NCBI RefSeq assembly: GCF_007859315.1
Contig: NZ_VOHA01000014.1
Span: 62,001-126,000 of the forward strand
From: Reyranella sp. CPCC 100927
GTDB taxonomy: Bacteria > Pseudomonadota > Alphaproteobacteria > Reyranellales > Reyranellaceae
Reading direction: 5' to 3'
DNA length: 64,000 nt
Part shown: one piece after another, positions 55,606 to 64,000 of the stretch
How positions within the stretch are numbered: the first letter of the stretch is position 1
How the letters are laid out: each line of letters opens with the position of its first letter
Translations under genes and position numbers: made by a program
Notes under the pieces: generated by a model
The model's database searches: none
The model's input: only the letters and a program-made list of their open reading frames with translations
Told to the model about the DNA's origin: nothing

Positions 55606-58452
55606 ATGTCCCTGATCCACGAAACCGACTACGGCACGCCGCCGTCGCGGGCCGAAACGAGCGTCACGCTCAGCATCGATGGCTTCGCGGTCACGGTGCC
55701 CGAGGGCACGTCGGTGATGCGGGCCGCCATGGACGCCGGCATCAAGGTGCCCAAGCTCTGCGCCACCGATTCGCTCGACGCCTTCGGCTCATGCCGGTTG
55801 TGCCTGGTCGAGATCCAGGGCCGGCCCGGCACGCCGGCATCGTGCACCACGCCGGTGGCGGCCGGCATGGTGGTCTCGACCCAGACCGAGCGGCTGAAAA
55901 AACTGCGCCGCGGCGTGATGGAACTCTACATCTCCGATCACCCGCTGGACTGCCTGACCTGCGCCGCCAACGGCGATTGCGAACTGCAGGACATGGCTGG
56001 CGCCGTCGGCCTGCGCGAGGTGCGCTACGGTTACGATGGCGAGAACCATCTCGACGCGGTGAAGGACGAGTCGAACCCGTATTTCACCTTCGATCCGTCG
56101 AAATGCATCGTGTGCTCGCGCTGCGTGCGCGCCTGCGAGGAGGTACAGGGCACGTTCGCGCTGACCATCGACGGCCGCGGCTTCGAGTCCAAGGTCTCGG
56201 CCGGCATGGACCAGCCGTTCCTCGACTCCGAATGCGTGTCGTGCGGTGCCTGCGTGCAGGCCTGCCCGACCGCCACCCTGATGGAGAAGTCGGTCATCGA
56301 TATCGGGCAGCCCGAGCATTCGGTGGTCACCACCTGCGCATATTGCGGCGTCGGCTGCAGCTTCAAGGCCGAGATGCGCGGCACCGAGGTGGTGCGCATG
56401 GTGCCCTACAAGGACGGCCAGGCCAATCGCGGCCACTCGTGTGTGAAGGGCCGCTTCGCCTGGGGCTACACCACGCACCGCGATCGCATCCTCAAGCCGA
56501 TGATCCGCGAGAAGATCTCCGATCCCTGGCGCGAGGTGTCGTGGGAGGAGGCGATCGGCCGCGTGGCGTCGGAGTTCCGCCGCATCCAGGCGCAGTATGG
56601 CCGCGGCGCCATCGGCGGGATCACGTCCTCGCGCTGCACCAATGAGGAGACGTTCCTGGTGCAGAAGCTGGTGCGCGCCGGCTTCGGCAACAACAACGTC
56701 GACACCTGCGCCCGCGTCTGCCACTCGCCGACCGGCTATGGCCTGAAGACCACATTCGGCACCTCGGCCGGCACGCAGGATTTCGACTCGGTGGCGCACA
56801 GCGACGTCATCGTCGTGATCGGCGCCAATCCGACCGACGGCCATCCCGTCTTCGCCTCGCGCATGAAGAAGCGCCTGCGCGAGGGCGCCAGGCTGATCGT
56901 GATCGACCCGCGCCGCATCGACCTGGTGCGCATGCCGCATGTCGAGGCGGCCTATCACCTGCCGCTGCGGCCCGGCACCAACGTCGCGGTGCTGACGGCG
57001 CTCGCCCATGTGATCGTCACCGAAGGCTTGATCAACGAGGCCTTCGTGCGCGAGCGCTGCGAGCCGGAGGACTTCTCGGCGTGGGCTGCCTTCGTGGCCG
57101 AGCCGCGCAATAGCCCGGAGGCCATCGAGGCGGTCTCGGGCGTGCCGGCTGATCTGATCCGGCAGGCGGCACGGCTCTACGCCACCGGCGGCAACGCGGC
57201 CATCTACTATGGCCTGGGCGTCACCGAGCACAGCCAGGGCACCACGGCGGTGATGGCGATCGCCAACCTCGCGATGGCGACCGGCAATATCGGTCGCCCC
57301 GGCGTCGGCGTGAACCCGCTGCGCGGCCAGAACAACGTCCAGGGTTCGTGCGACATGGGCTCGTTCCCGCACGAGTTCTCCGGCTACCGCCACGTCTCGG
57401 ACGATGCGGTGCGGCAGATGTTCGAGCAGCTGTGGGGCGTCTCGCTGGACCACGAGCCCGGCCTGCGCATTCCCAACATGCTGGACGCCGCCGTCGACGG
57501 TACCTTCAAGGGCGTCTATATCCAGGGCGAGGACATCGTGCAGTCCGACCCCGACACGCGGCATGTGGTCGACGGCCTCAAGGCGATGGAATGCGTGGTC
57601 GTGCAGGACCTGTTCCTCAATGAGACCGCGACCTTCGCGCATGTCTTCCTGCCGGGTTCCAGCTTCCTGGAGAAGGACGGGACGTTCACCAACGCCGAGC
57701 GCCGGATCAACCGGGTCCGCAAGGTGATGCCGCCGCGCAACGGCCTTGCCGACTGGGAAATCACGATCGCCATCGCGCAGGCGATGGGCATCGACATGCG
57801 GTACGATCATCCGTCGCAGATCATGGACGAGATCGCACGCACGACACCGACGTTCACCGGTGTGTCCTACGACAAGCTCGACGCACTGGGCTCGGTCCAG
57901 TGGCCGTGCAACGAGACGGCGCCTGAAGGCACGCCCGTGATGCACATGAATGGCTTCGTGCGCGGGCGCGGCAGGTTCATCGTCACCGAGTACGTGCCGA
58001 CCGACGAACGCACCGGCCCCCGCTTCCCGCTGCTGCTGACCTCGGGCCGCATCCTCAGCCAGTACAATGTCGGCGCTCAGACGCGGCGCACCGCCAATGT
58101 GATCTGGCATGACGAGGATGTGCTGGAGATCCACCCGCACGATGCCGAACAGCGCGGCGTGCGCGACGGCGACTGGGTGCGGCTGGCTAGCCGCGTCGGC
58201 GAGACCACTCTCAAGGCCAAGGTCACCGACCGCGTGGCGCCTGGCGTGGTCTATACGACCTTCCATCATCCGCTGTCGCAGACCAACGTGGTCACCACGC
58301 AGTACTCCGACTGGGCCACGGACTGTCCCGAGTACAAGGTGACCGCGGTGCAGGTGAGCCCCTCCAACGGCCCCTCGCAATGGCAGATCGAGTACCGCGA
58401 GATGTCGGAACAGAACACCCGCATTGCTCTGCCCGTCGATGCCGCGGAGTAG
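55606..58452 (+). CDS. fdsA: NAD-dependent formate dehydrogenase alpha (molybdopterin) subunit
   Basis: 948 residues. N-terminal [2Fe-2S] ferredoxin domain with Cys52, Cys63, Cys66 and Cys80; a His-ligated [4Fe-4S] (His112, Cys116, Cys119, Cys125); two [4Fe-4S] sites (Cys167, 170, 173, 177 and Cys210, 213, 216, 220); and a further [4Fe-4S] site (Cys244, 247, 251, 279). The Mo ligand is Cys372 in CARVCHSPTGYG, so this is a Cys, not Sec, enzyme. It oxidises formate at a bis-MGD centre. A NuoG reading is excluded by the intact Mo site. FdhD and FdsD genes follow directly; FdsG and FdsB are at 3.8-5.8 kb. Confidence 0.94.
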   Translation: MSLIHETDYGTPPSRAETSVTLSIDGFAVTVPEGTSVMRAAMDAGIKVPKLCATDSLDAFGSCRLCLVEIQGRPGTPASCTTPVAAGMVVSTQTERLKKLRRGVMELYISDHPLDCLTCAANGDCELQDMAGAVGLREVRYGYDGENHLDAVKDESNPYFTFDPSKCIVCSRCVRACEEVQGTFALTIDGRGFESKVSAGMDQPFLDSECVSCGACVQACPTATLMEKSVIDIGQPEHSVVTTCAYCGVGCSFKAEMRGTEVVRMVPYKDGQANRGHSCVKGRFAWGYTTHRDRILKPMIREKISDPWREVSWEEAIGRVASEFRRIQAQYGRGAIGGITSSRCTNEETFLVQKLVRAGFGNNNVDTCARVCHSPTGYGLKTTFGTSAGTQDFDSVAHSDVIVVIGANPTDGHPVFASRMKKRLREGARLIVIDPRRIDLVRMPHVEAAYHLPLRPGTNVAVLTALAHVIVTEGLINEAFVRERCEPEDFSAWAAFVAEPRNSPEAIEAVSGVPADLIRQAARLYATGGNAAIYYGLGVTEHSQGTTAVMAIANLAMATGNIGRPGVGVNPLRGQNNVQGSCDMGSFPHEFSGYRHVSDDAVRQMFEQLWGVSLDHEPGLRIPNMLDAAVDGTFKGVYIQGEDIVQSDPDTRHVVDGLKAMECVVVQDLFLNETATFAHVFLPGSSFLEKDGTFTNAERRINRVRKVMPPRNGLADWEITIAIAQAMGIDMRYDHPSQIMDEIARTTPTFTGVSYDKLDALGSVQWPCNETAPEGTPVMHMNGFVRGRGRFIVTEYVPTDERTGPRFPLLLTSGRILSQYNVGAQTRRTANVIWHDEDVLEIHPHDAEQRGVRDGDWVRLASRVGETTLKAKVTDRVAPGVVYTTFHHPLSQTNVVTTQYSDWATDCPEYKVTAVQVSPSNGPSQWQIEYREMSEQNTRIALPVDAAE

Positions 58453-58617
58453 CAGCCTTCATTTCCCCTCCCGCCGCGCGGGAGAGGAAGGGGCCCGTTG
58501 CGCGCAGCGCAAGGGGAAGGTGAGGGCCCAAGGACCAGGTGCCGTGTGTGCAGCCCCTCACCCGTCGGGCGCGGCACGCCCGCCGACCTCTCCCGCTTGC
58601 GGGAGAGGTGAAGAACC
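58453..58617. repeat. inverted-repeat intergenic element, family B
   Basis: Stem-loops based on CTCCCGCCGCGCGGGAG and CCTCTCCCGCTTGCGGGAGAG lie between fdsA and fdhD. Similar CCCTCCCC/GGGGAGGG elements follow at 59645, 60130 and 62546. They would fold strongly as RNA and might weaken transcription from fdsA into fdhD. Confidence 0.7.
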
Positions 58618-59442
58618 ATGACTCTCCCATCTGCCGTGCGTCCTGTTGCGCGCGCCCAGTGGCGTGGCGGTCGTGCGTCGGCGGGCGAGCGCGTCATTCC
58701 CGAGGAAACGGCGATTGCCTTTACCTACAATCGCACGGCGCACGCCGTGATGATGGCGACGCCGTCGGATCTCGAGGACTTCGCCATCGGTTTCAGCCTC
58801 AACGAAGGCGTCATCACCAGCCCCGGCGAGATCAGCGAGCTCGAGGTCATCACGCTCGACAACGGCATCGAGCTGCGCATGACCCTGGCCGACCGGCAGG
58901 CCGATGCCTTCCTCGATCGGCGGCGCTACCTCGCCGGTCCCACCGGTTGCGGCCTGTGCGGCATCGAGAGCCTGGATGAAGCCGTACGTACGCCGCGCAG
59001 CGTGATGAGCGATCTGCGCGTGAGCGAAACCGGGATCATGGCAGCGGTCGCGGCGCTGCCGGCGGCACAGGTGCTCAACCGGCAGACCGGCGCCGTGCAC
59101 GCCGCGGGTTTCTGGACCGCGCGCGACGGCCTGGTGGCGGTGCGCGAGGATGTCGGCCGCCACAATGCGCTCGACAAGCTCGCCGGTGCGCTGGCGCGTG
59201 TTGCGATACCGGCCACGCAGGGCCTCGTGCTGCTGACCAGCCGCGTGTCGGTCGAGATGGTGCAGAAGGCGGCCGCCATGGGTGCGCCCGTCATCGTGGC
59301 GGTGTCGGCGCCGACGGCGCTGGCAGCCCGTGTCGCCGAAGCGGCCGGCATCACCTTGGTGGCGGTGGCGCGCGCCGACGGCTTCGAGGTCTTCACCCAC
59401 CCCGCGCGCATCACGACGGAGGCCACCGCCAGTGTCGCCTGA
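58618..59442 (+). CDS. fdhD: formate dehydrogenase accessory sulfurtransferase
   Basis: 274 residues. The pair Cys111/Cys114 in [13 protein letters not shown] is the sulfur-transfer motif. Other landmarks are [54 protein letters not shown] and [15 protein letters not shown]. It passes sulfur from IscS to the molybdenum cofactor so that FdsA becomes active (FdsC in some systems). It overlaps fdsD by 11 nt. Confidence 0.93.
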   Translation: MTLPSAVRPVARAQWRGGRASAGERVIPEETAIAFTYNRTAHAVMMATPSDLEDFAIGFSLNEGVITSPGEISELEVITLDNGIELRMTLADRQADAFLDRRRYLAGPTGCGLCGIESLDEAVRTPRSVMSDLRVSETGIMAAVAALPAAQVLNRQTGAVHAAGFWTARDGLVAVREDVGRHNALDKLAGALARVAIPATQGLVLLTSRVSVEMVQKAAAMGAPVIVAVSAPTALAARVAEAAGITLVAVARADGFEVFTHPARITTEATASVA

Positions 59443-59644
59443 CAAGCTCGTGTACATGGCCAACCAGATCGGCAAGTTCTTCGCCCATCAGGGCGAGGCC
59501 AAGGCGGTGCCCGCGATCGCCGATCATCTCGCGAAGTTCTGGGATCCGCGCATGCGCGCTGCCATCCAGGCCCATGTCGCGTCAGGCGGCGACACCGGCC
59601 TCGATCCAATGGTGTTGCGCGCGGTGGAGAGCTTGAAGCCATGA
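59432..59644 (+). CDS. fdsD: formate dehydrogenase delta subunit
   Basis: 70 residues from GTG 59432, overlapping the fdhD stop by 11 nt. [40 protein letters not shown] and [14 protein letters not shown] are characteristic of the small FdsD subunit. It is needed for FdsA maturation or stability in related complexes, with no cofactor. It ends the fds block. Confidence 0.88.
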   Translation: MSPDKLVYMANQIGKFFAHQGEAKAVPAIADHLAKFWDPRMRAAIQAHVASGGDTGLDPMVLRAVESLKP

Positions 59645-59769
59645 CCCTCCCCCACGCAGTGGGGGAGGTGGCCGAAGGCCGGAGGGGGAGATCTCGTGGT
59701 CTCGGTTACATAAACCACGTCGGCTCCCCTCCGCCCCTTCGGGGCATCTCCCCACTGCGTGGGGAGGGA
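59645..59769. repeat. inverted-repeat intergenic element, family B
   Basis: CCCTCCCCCACGCAGTGGGG and the mirror CCCCACTGCGTGGGGAGGG frame the element; inside are GCCGAAGGCCGGAGGGG and its complement CCCCTCCGCCCCTTCGGGGC. It lies between fdsD (plus) and the EthD gene (minus), convergent, consistent with a bidirectional terminator. Confidence 0.75.
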
Positions 59770-60102
59770 TCAACCGACAATCACCTTCTCCTCGACGATG
59801 AACGTCTTGATGCGGCCGATGAACAGCGCGCCATCGGCGTGCAGGCGCTTGGCCTCGGGCGACGCCAGTGCGTGCTGCATGGCCTCCATGTCGTCGTACC
59901 AGAGCTCCGCGATGCCATCGACGGCGACATCGGTGGCCGGGATGTCGGGCCGCACCCGCTCACCCTGGATGTGCGACTGCACGTAGCGGCGCAGGCCGGG
60001 CACGGCGTGCGCCAGCGGCGCGTGGATCTCGACCCAGTGCTTCACGAACGCCTCGTGCGTCCAGCCGTCCTTGCGGGTCAGCAGCGAAATGCTCTTGATC
60101 AC
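59770..60102 (-). CDS. EthD domain protein
   Basis: 110 residues of the dimeric alpha-beta barrel (ferredoxin-like) EthD class: MIKSISLLTRKDGWTHEAFV, KHWVEIHAPLAHAVPGLRRY, GIAELWYDDMEAMQHALASP and FIVEEKVIVG. These small proteins accompany oxidations of ethers and other compounds; an enzymatic or stabilising role is unproven. No neighbouring partner is obvious. Confidence 0.87.
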   Translation of the reverse strand: MIKSISLLTRKDGWTHEAFVKHWVEIHAPLAHAVPGLRRYVQSHIQGERVRPDIPATDVAVDGIAELWYDDMEAMQHALASPEAKRLHADGALFIGRIKTFIVEEKVIVG

Positions 60103-60215
60103 AGCGTCCTCACTCCCGTTGCCTTTTCCCCCTCCGGGGGAAGGACAGAGATCGCCATGGTATCGCCATGGCGGGCTCCCTACATTAGCAGCCGTCGCGC
60201 GACCGGAGGGCCGGC

Positions 60216-60812
60216 ATGGACACGCTCTCGACGCTGGCCCTGAGCCTGGGTACGGGCTGGGCGAGCGGCCTCAATCCCTATGCCGCTGTGCTGGTGCTGG
60301 GGATCGCCGGCCTGTCGGGCGCCGTGCAGCTGCCGGCCGACCTGCAGGTGCTGCAGTCGCCCTGGGTGCTGGGCGCCGCCGGTGTGCTCTATGCCATCAA
60401 CTTCTTCGCCGACAAGGTCCCGGCAATCGATTCGGTCAACGACTTCATCCATACCTTCCTGCGCATACCGGCGGGCGCCGTGCTGGCGGCCGGCGCCGCC
60501 GGCAACCTCGACCCCGCGGTCATGGTCATCGCCGGCCTGGTCGGCGGCACCCTGGCGGCGGGTGCGCACACCACCAAGACCGGCGTGCGGGTGATGGCCA
60601 ACGCCTCGCCCGAACCATTCAGCAACATCGGGCTGTCGTTCCTCGATGACGTGCTGGCCGTCGGTATCGTGTGGGTGGCGATCAAATATGCGCTGGTGTT
60701 CTTCGTGGTGCTGGCCATCGGCCTCGTCATCATGGCCTGGCTGCTGCCCAAGATGATCCGCCTGCTGGTGGGCCTGTTCCGCCGCTTCACCGGCCGGCGG
60801 GCGGCGACGTGA
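60216..60812 (+). CDS. DUF4126 membrane protein
   Basis: 198 residues, glycine- and alanine-rich, with hydrophobic stretches (YAAVLVLGIAGLSGAV, GAVLAAGAAGNLDPAVMVIA, YALVFFVVLAIGLVIMAWLL). LGTGWASGLNPYAAVLVLGI at the start and NSVNDFIHTFLRIPAGAVL-like sequence near residue 75 are DUF4126 signatures. Function is unknown. It ends 46 bp before the nucleotidase gene and is likely co-transcribed. Confidence 0.82.
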   Translation: MDTLSTLALSLGTGWASGLNPYAAVLVLGIAGLSGAVQLPADLQVLQSPWVLGAAGVLYAINFFADKVPAIDSVNDFIHTFLRIPAGAVLAAGAAGNLDPAVMVIAGLVGGTLAAGAHTTKTGVRVMANASPEPFSNIGLSFLDDVLAVGIVWVAIKYALVFFVVLAIGLVIMAWLLPKMIRLLVGLFRRFTGRRAAT

Positions 60813-60858
60813 GCCGATACGCTCGACAACCGGGGCCTTCGGCGCTACAGGGGCCACC

Positions 60859-61554
60859 ATGACAACCGAGCCCCAGCGACAGCCCGCGGTCTGGCTGTTC
60901 GATCTCGACAACACGCTCTACCATTCGCGCTGCGATCTTTTCGCGCAGACCGACCGGCGCATGGGTGACTACATCTCGCGCCTGCTCGAGGTGCACTACG
61001 ACGAAGCCAAGCTCATCCAGAAGGGCTATTGGCGCAAGTACGGCACCTCGCTGCGCGGCCTGATGATGGAACACAAGGTCGAACCGACCGCGTTCCTCGA
61101 TTATGTGCACGATATCGACTATTCGCCGGTCGAGGTGAGTCCGCGGCTGGACACGGTGCTGGGCCGCCTGCCGGGCCGCAAGATCGTCTTCACCAACGGC
61201 ACGGTGCGGCACGCGACAAGCGTGCTGGAGCGGCTGGGCGTGACGCATCATTTCGAGGATATTTACGACATCGTGGCGGCGAACTATGTGCCCAAGCCGG
61301 AGATGTCGGTGTATCGCGACGTGGTCGGGCGCTACGGGCTGGAGCCGACTCGGGCCGTCATGCTCGACGACATGACGGTGAACCTCAAGCCCGCGCATGA
61401 ACTCGGCATGCGCACGGTATGGATTCGCACGCCCGAGAGCATGCGGCGGGTGGAGGGCCAGACGCTGGACCACATCCACCACCAGACCGACGATCTGCTC
61501 GAGTGGTTACACGAGTGGCTGGACGGTCCGGTAACGCCGTCATCCCGAGCGTAG
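60859..61554 (+). CDS. pyrimidine 5'-nucleotidase (HAD family)
   Basis: 231 residues. HAD motifs: I VWLFDLDNTLYHSRCDLFAQ (nucleophile and acid Asp), II IVFTNGTVRHA, III KPEMSVYRDVV (Lys) and IV AVMLDDMTVNLKPAHELG. The cap region RRMGDYISRLLEVHYDEAKL, KYGTSLRGLM is that of the pyrimidine 5'-nucleotidase/SDT1-like group. It removes phosphate from UMP/CMP-like nucleotides. Its last residues (TPSSRA) are encoded by a half copy of the family A repeat. Confidence 0.88.
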   Translation: MTTEPQRQPAVWLFDLDNTLYHSRCDLFAQTDRRMGDYISRLLEVHYDEAKLIQKGYWRKYGTSLRGLMMEHKVEPTAFLDYVHDIDYSPVEVSPRLDTVLGRLPGRKIVFTNGTVRHATSVLERLGVTHHFEDIYDIVAANYVPKPEMSVYRDVVGRYGLEPTRAVMLDDMTVNLKPAHELGMRTVWIRTPESMRRVEGQTLDHIHHQTDDLLEWLHEWLDGPVTPSSRA

Positions 61555-61563
61555 CGCGGGATT
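61539..61563. repeat. half copy of family A palindrome overlapping a gene end
   Basis: GTCATCCCGAGCGTAGCGCG matches one arm of the family A element. It covers the nucleotidase stop codon (61552-61554), so its sequence became part of the coding region. Confidence 0.7.
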
Positions 61564-61600
61564 CAGGGCAAGTGACAGCGACCCAAGTCGGAGGCGGTTC

Positions 61601-62545
61601 ATGAAGGTCCTGATTCTCGGCGCCGGGGCGCTGGGCGGCTATTTCGGCGGACGCCTGCACCAGGCCGGCACCGATGTCACCTTCCTGGTGCGTGCGGCGC
61701 GGGCCGAGAAACTGCGGGCCGACGGCCTACGCATCAAAAGTCCCAAGGGCGATGCGGCGCTGACCGTGAAGGCGGTGGGCGATGGCGCGCAGGGCGGGCC
61801 TTACGATCTCGTGCTGCTGTCGTGCAAGGCCTACGACCTCGACTCGGCGATGGACGCCATTGCACCGGCGGTCGGTGGCGATACCGTGGTCGTGCCGGTG
61901 CTCAACGGCATGCAACATCTCGATGCGCTCGATGCGCGTTTCGGCCGCGACCATGTCGTGGGCGGCGTGGCGCGCATCGGCGCGACGCTGGCGCCCGACG
62001 GCACGGTGGTGCACACCAGCCCGTTCGCGGCGGTCAGCCTGGGCGAACGCGACAAGGGCCGCGCACCGCGCCCGGTGGTGGCTGCCTTCGCCGAGGCGCT
62101 GACGCGCGCCGGTATCGACGGCGGCCTGCACACCGACATCGTGCAGGACATGTGGGACAAGTGGGTGATGCTGGGCACCCTGGCATCGATGACATGCGTG
62201 ATGCGTGGACCGGTCGGCGACATCCTGGCCGCCAACGACGGTGAAGCGATCGTGCGCGAGACCATCGAGGAGTGCCGCCGGATCGCGGCTGCGGCCGGTT
62301 ATGAGCCGTCCGCCGGCGGCATCAAGACGGTCGAGAGTATCCTGCTGGCACGCGGCTCGATGTTCGCCGCATCGATGCTCTACGATCTGGAACGCGGCGG
62401 CCAGGTCGAAGCCGATCATATCATCGGCGGCCTGCTGGCAGGCGCCCGTACCGCTGGCATCGCTGCCCCCAATCTGCGCTTCGCCTACGCCCATCTGCAG
62501 GCCTACGAGCGCCGCCGCGCCCGTGAAAACATGAGCGATGCTTAG
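61601..62545 (+). CDS. 2-dehydropantoate 2-reductase family protein (ApbA/PanE)
   Basis: 314 residues. NADP-binding ILGAGALGGYFGGRLHQAG, the Lys-containing LVLLSCKAYDLDSAMDAIAP and the Asn-bearing VVPVLNGMQHLDAL at the right distance, and VQDMWDKWVMLGTLASMTCV in the C-terminal helical domain. It reduces ketopantoate in coenzyme A synthesis, or a related 2-oxo acid; paralogs in alphaproteobacteria are numerous, so the panE name is not secured. It is codirectional with the nucleotidase. Confidence 0.87.
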   Translation: MKVLILGAGALGGYFGGRLHQAGTDVTFLVRAARAEKLRADGLRIKSPKGDAALTVKAVGDGAQGGPYDLVLLSCKAYDLDSAMDAIAPAVGGDTVVVPVLNGMQHLDALDARFGRDHVVGGVARIGATLAPDGTVVHTSPFAAVSLGERDKGRAPRPVVAAFAEALTRAGIDGGLHTDIVQDMWDKWVMLGTLASMTCVMRGPVGDILAANDGEAIVRETIEECRRIAAAAGYEPSAGGIKTVESILLARGSMFAASMLYDLERGGQVEADHIIGGLLAGARTAGIAAPNLRFAYAHLQAYERRRARENMSDA

Positions 62546-62706
62546 CTTCCCCTAGCGAAGCTGGAGAAGGTGGCCATTTCGGCACTTCGACGCTTTGCGG
62601 CGAAGTGCCTGAGCCAGAAGGGGACCCGACGAGATCTTCATGACCGAGATCACGTCGGATCCCCTCCGCCCCTGCGGGGCACCTTCCCACTGCGTGGGGA
62701 GGAAAT
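62546..62706. repeat. inverted-repeat intergenic element, family B
   Basis: CCCCTAGCGAAGCTGGAGAA at the left, GATCCCCTCCGCCCCTGCGG and CCCACTGCGTGGGGAGG at the right, with an internal AAGTGCC/GGCACTT pair. It lies between convergent genes. Confidence 0.65.
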
Positions 62707-63378
62707 TCACGGCAGGTGCTTGCTGAAGAACTCCAGCGTACGGCCATAGGCGATCTTGGCGGCGCTGGCGTCGTAGCTGCCGCGCTCGTCGCAATGGAAG
62801 CCGTGGTCGGCCGGGTAGTCGTAGATCGTCACGTCCTTGTGCAGTTCGCGCAGTTCGTTGACGTGCGTCATCGGGATGTGCGCGTCCTTGTCACCGAAAT
62901 GCAGCATGGTCGGGCATTTCGGATTCTCGGCCTTGGCGCCATGGATGCCGCCGCCGTAGTAGCCGACCGCGACGTCGACTGGCAGCCGGCAGGCGCTGAG
63001 CCAGGTGATGGTGCCGCCCCAGCAGAAGCCGGTGATGCCGACCTTCTTGGCGCCGCGTGCCTTGAGCGCGTCGATGGCGGACTGCACGTCGCTGAGCGGT
63101 CGGTCGACGCCCAGGCCCATCACGTGGTTGCGGCCTTCGGCGATGGTCTCGGCGGTGTAGCCCAGTTCGATGCCGGGTTTGATGCGATCGAAGAACTGCG
63201 GTGCCAGTGCGACATAACCGTCGGCGGCGAGGCGGTCGGTGACGGCCTTGATGTGGTGGTTGACGCCGAAGATCTCCATCACCACGATCACATGGCCCTT
63301 GGGCGTGCCTGATGGCGTGGCGAGGTAGCCGCCGATCTCGACACCGTCCTTGGCCTTCAGGCGAATGGTCTCAGCCAT
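62707..63378 (-). CDS. dienelactone hydrolase family protein
   Basis: 223 residues from ATG 63378 with GAGGAGGAACGT upstream. Alpha/beta hydrolase with the catalytic Cys in GITGFCWGGTITW, Asp in FGDKDAHIPM and His in YPADHGFHCDERG, the Cys-Asp-His triad of dienelactone hydrolases. IVVMEIFGVNHHIKAVTDRL is the oxyanion-side strand. It could open a lactone from aromatic breakdown, though many members are simple esterases. Confidence 0.88.
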   Translation of the reverse strand: MAETIRLKAKDGVEIGGYLATPSGTPKGHVIVVMEIFGVNHHIKAVTDRLAADGYVALAPQFFDRIKPGIELGYTAETIAEGRNHVMGLGVDRPLSDVQSAIDALKARGAKKVGITGFCWGGTITWLSACRLPVDVAVGYYGGGIHGAKAENPKCPTMLHFGDKDAHIPMTHVNELRELHKDVTIYDYPADHGFHCDERGSYDASAAKIAYGRTLEFFSKHLP

Positions 63379-63480
63379 ACGTTCCTCCTCGAAAAGGGAC
63401 GCCGACAATAGGACAAGAATCTTGTCCCGCAACGCGCGAATCCATTTGAGCCGGGCAGGGCTGGCTCGCAAAAGGGCGCC

Positions 63481-64000
63481 ATGTACATACCTTCGCATTT
63501 CGACTTGAAGGATATCGAGGCGGCGCGGAACCTGATGCGCGCGCGGTCGTTCGCGACCCTGGTGACCACAGGCGAGGACGGTGCGCCGTTCGTCACCCAC
63601 CTGCCGCTGCTGTTCGAGGACGACGGCTCGCCGCACGGCAAACTGATCGGCCACGTGGCGCGGCCCAACCCGCACTGGACCTTGTTCGGGCGCGGTGTGC
63701 CGACGTTGGCCGTCTTCCACGGACCGCACGCCTATATCTCGCCCAACTGGTACGCCAGTCCCAATCTCGTGCCGACGTGGAACTACACCACCGTGCACGC
63801 TTACGGCACGCCGCACCTCATCACCGACAATGCCGTGGCGCTGACGGTGGTCGAGCGACTGTCGGCATATTTCGAAGCCTCGTTGCCGCAGCCCTGGAGC
63901 ACGGCGCGGCTGCCGGCGGGCAATGCGCTGGCGCAGATGAAAGGCATCGTCGCCTTCGACATGCCGATCGATCGGCTGCAGGCAAAATCAAAAGTCGGCC
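63481..64000 (+). CDS. PaiB-like FMN-binding protein (truncated at the right edge)
   Basis: The first 173 residues from ATG 63481. MYIPSHFDLKDIEAARNLMR, FATLVTTGEDGAPFVTHLPL, GKLIGHVARPNPHW, LAVFHGPHAYISPNWYA and VPTWNYTTVHAYGTP match the PaiB/FMN-binding negative regulator family (split-barrel). PaiB represses sporulation-type proteins in Bacillus; in alphaproteobacteria the members are probably FMN-binding enzymes or heme-related. The C terminus lies outside. It is divergent from the dienelactone hydrolase gene. Confidence 0.87.
   Translation, partial: MYIPSHFDLKDIEAARNLMRARSFATLVTTGEDGAPFVTHLPLLFEDDGSPHGKLIGHVARPNPHWTLFGRGVPTLAVFHGPHAYISPNWYASPNLVPTWNYTTVHAYGTPHLITDNAVALTVVERLSAYFEASLPQPWSTARLPAGNALAQMKGIVAFDMPIDRLQAKSKVG

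Noticed and set aside
55789-58380. 863-residue frame antisense to fdsA
   Set aside because: The longest shadow in the window; no domain is visible and the plus-strand frame has complete Fe-S and Mo ligands.

Overview
The window is high-GC, densely packed bacterial chromosome and reads as an alphaproteobacterium. The evidence is the split Mo/NAD formate dehydrogenase, several orphan tripartite-tricarboxylate (Bug/TctC) binding proteins, luciferase-like and SDR oxidoreductases, a MocR regulator, and dispersed 'GTCATCCCGAGCG..GAGGGATCT' palindromes common in Rhizobiales/Rhodospirillales-type genomes. A Reyranella- or Bradyrhizobium-like host is a guess from style only. I saw no rRNA, tRNA, CRISPR array, prophage or transposase.

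Layout. 0-3.7 kb: a biotin carrier protein divergent from a TetR regulator, a Bug binding protein and an acyl-CoA carboxylase carboxyltransferase. 3.8-5.8 kb: fdsG-fdsB. 5.9-10.7 kb: four tandem paralogous LuxR-type regulators. 10.8-14.2 kb: luciferase-like oxidoreductase, SDR and Baeyer-Villiger-type monooxygenase. 14.3-21.6 kb: a phosphonate operon (phnD-phnC-phnE-phnA-iron alcohol dehydrogenase-phnY) with a divergent LysR regulator. 21.7-29 kb: miscellaneous oxidoreductases, a receiver protein, a peroxiredoxin and a DUF983 protein. 29.1-30.5 kb: a MocR regulator with an inverted repeat over its start. 30.5-31.2 kb: a gene-free stretch with two copies of a 28-bp dyad. 31.2-43.7 kb: cyclic-nucleotide phosphodiesterase-like and glyoxalase II genes, ABC and Bug binding proteins, a ThDP enzyme, dehydrogenases and hypotheticals. 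43.7-44.9 kb: a threonine-rich leader peptide, a terminator-like hairpin and asd. 45-55.3 kb: two VapBC modules flanking exported proteins, a MarR-controlled catabolic operon (RraA, SMP-30, Bug, NIPSNAP, HpaI-aldolase) and small regulators with clear palindromic operators. 55.6-59.6 kb: fdsA-fdhD-fdsD. 59.8-64 kb: EthD, DUF4126, pyrimidine nucleotidase, ketopantoate reductase-like, dienelactone hydrolase and a truncated PaiB-like gene.

How the genes work together. fdsG/fdsB and fdsA/fdhD/fdsD should build one NAD-dependent molybdenum formate dehydrogenase although the halves lie about 50 kb apart. The phn operon should import a C2 phosphonate and oxidise it through phosphonoacetaldehyde and phosphonoacetate to acetate and phosphate; the iron alcohol dehydrogenase in place of a transaminase suggests hydroxyethylphosphonate as the entry compound. 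The most interesting regulatory signal is the apparent threonine attenuator in front of asd.
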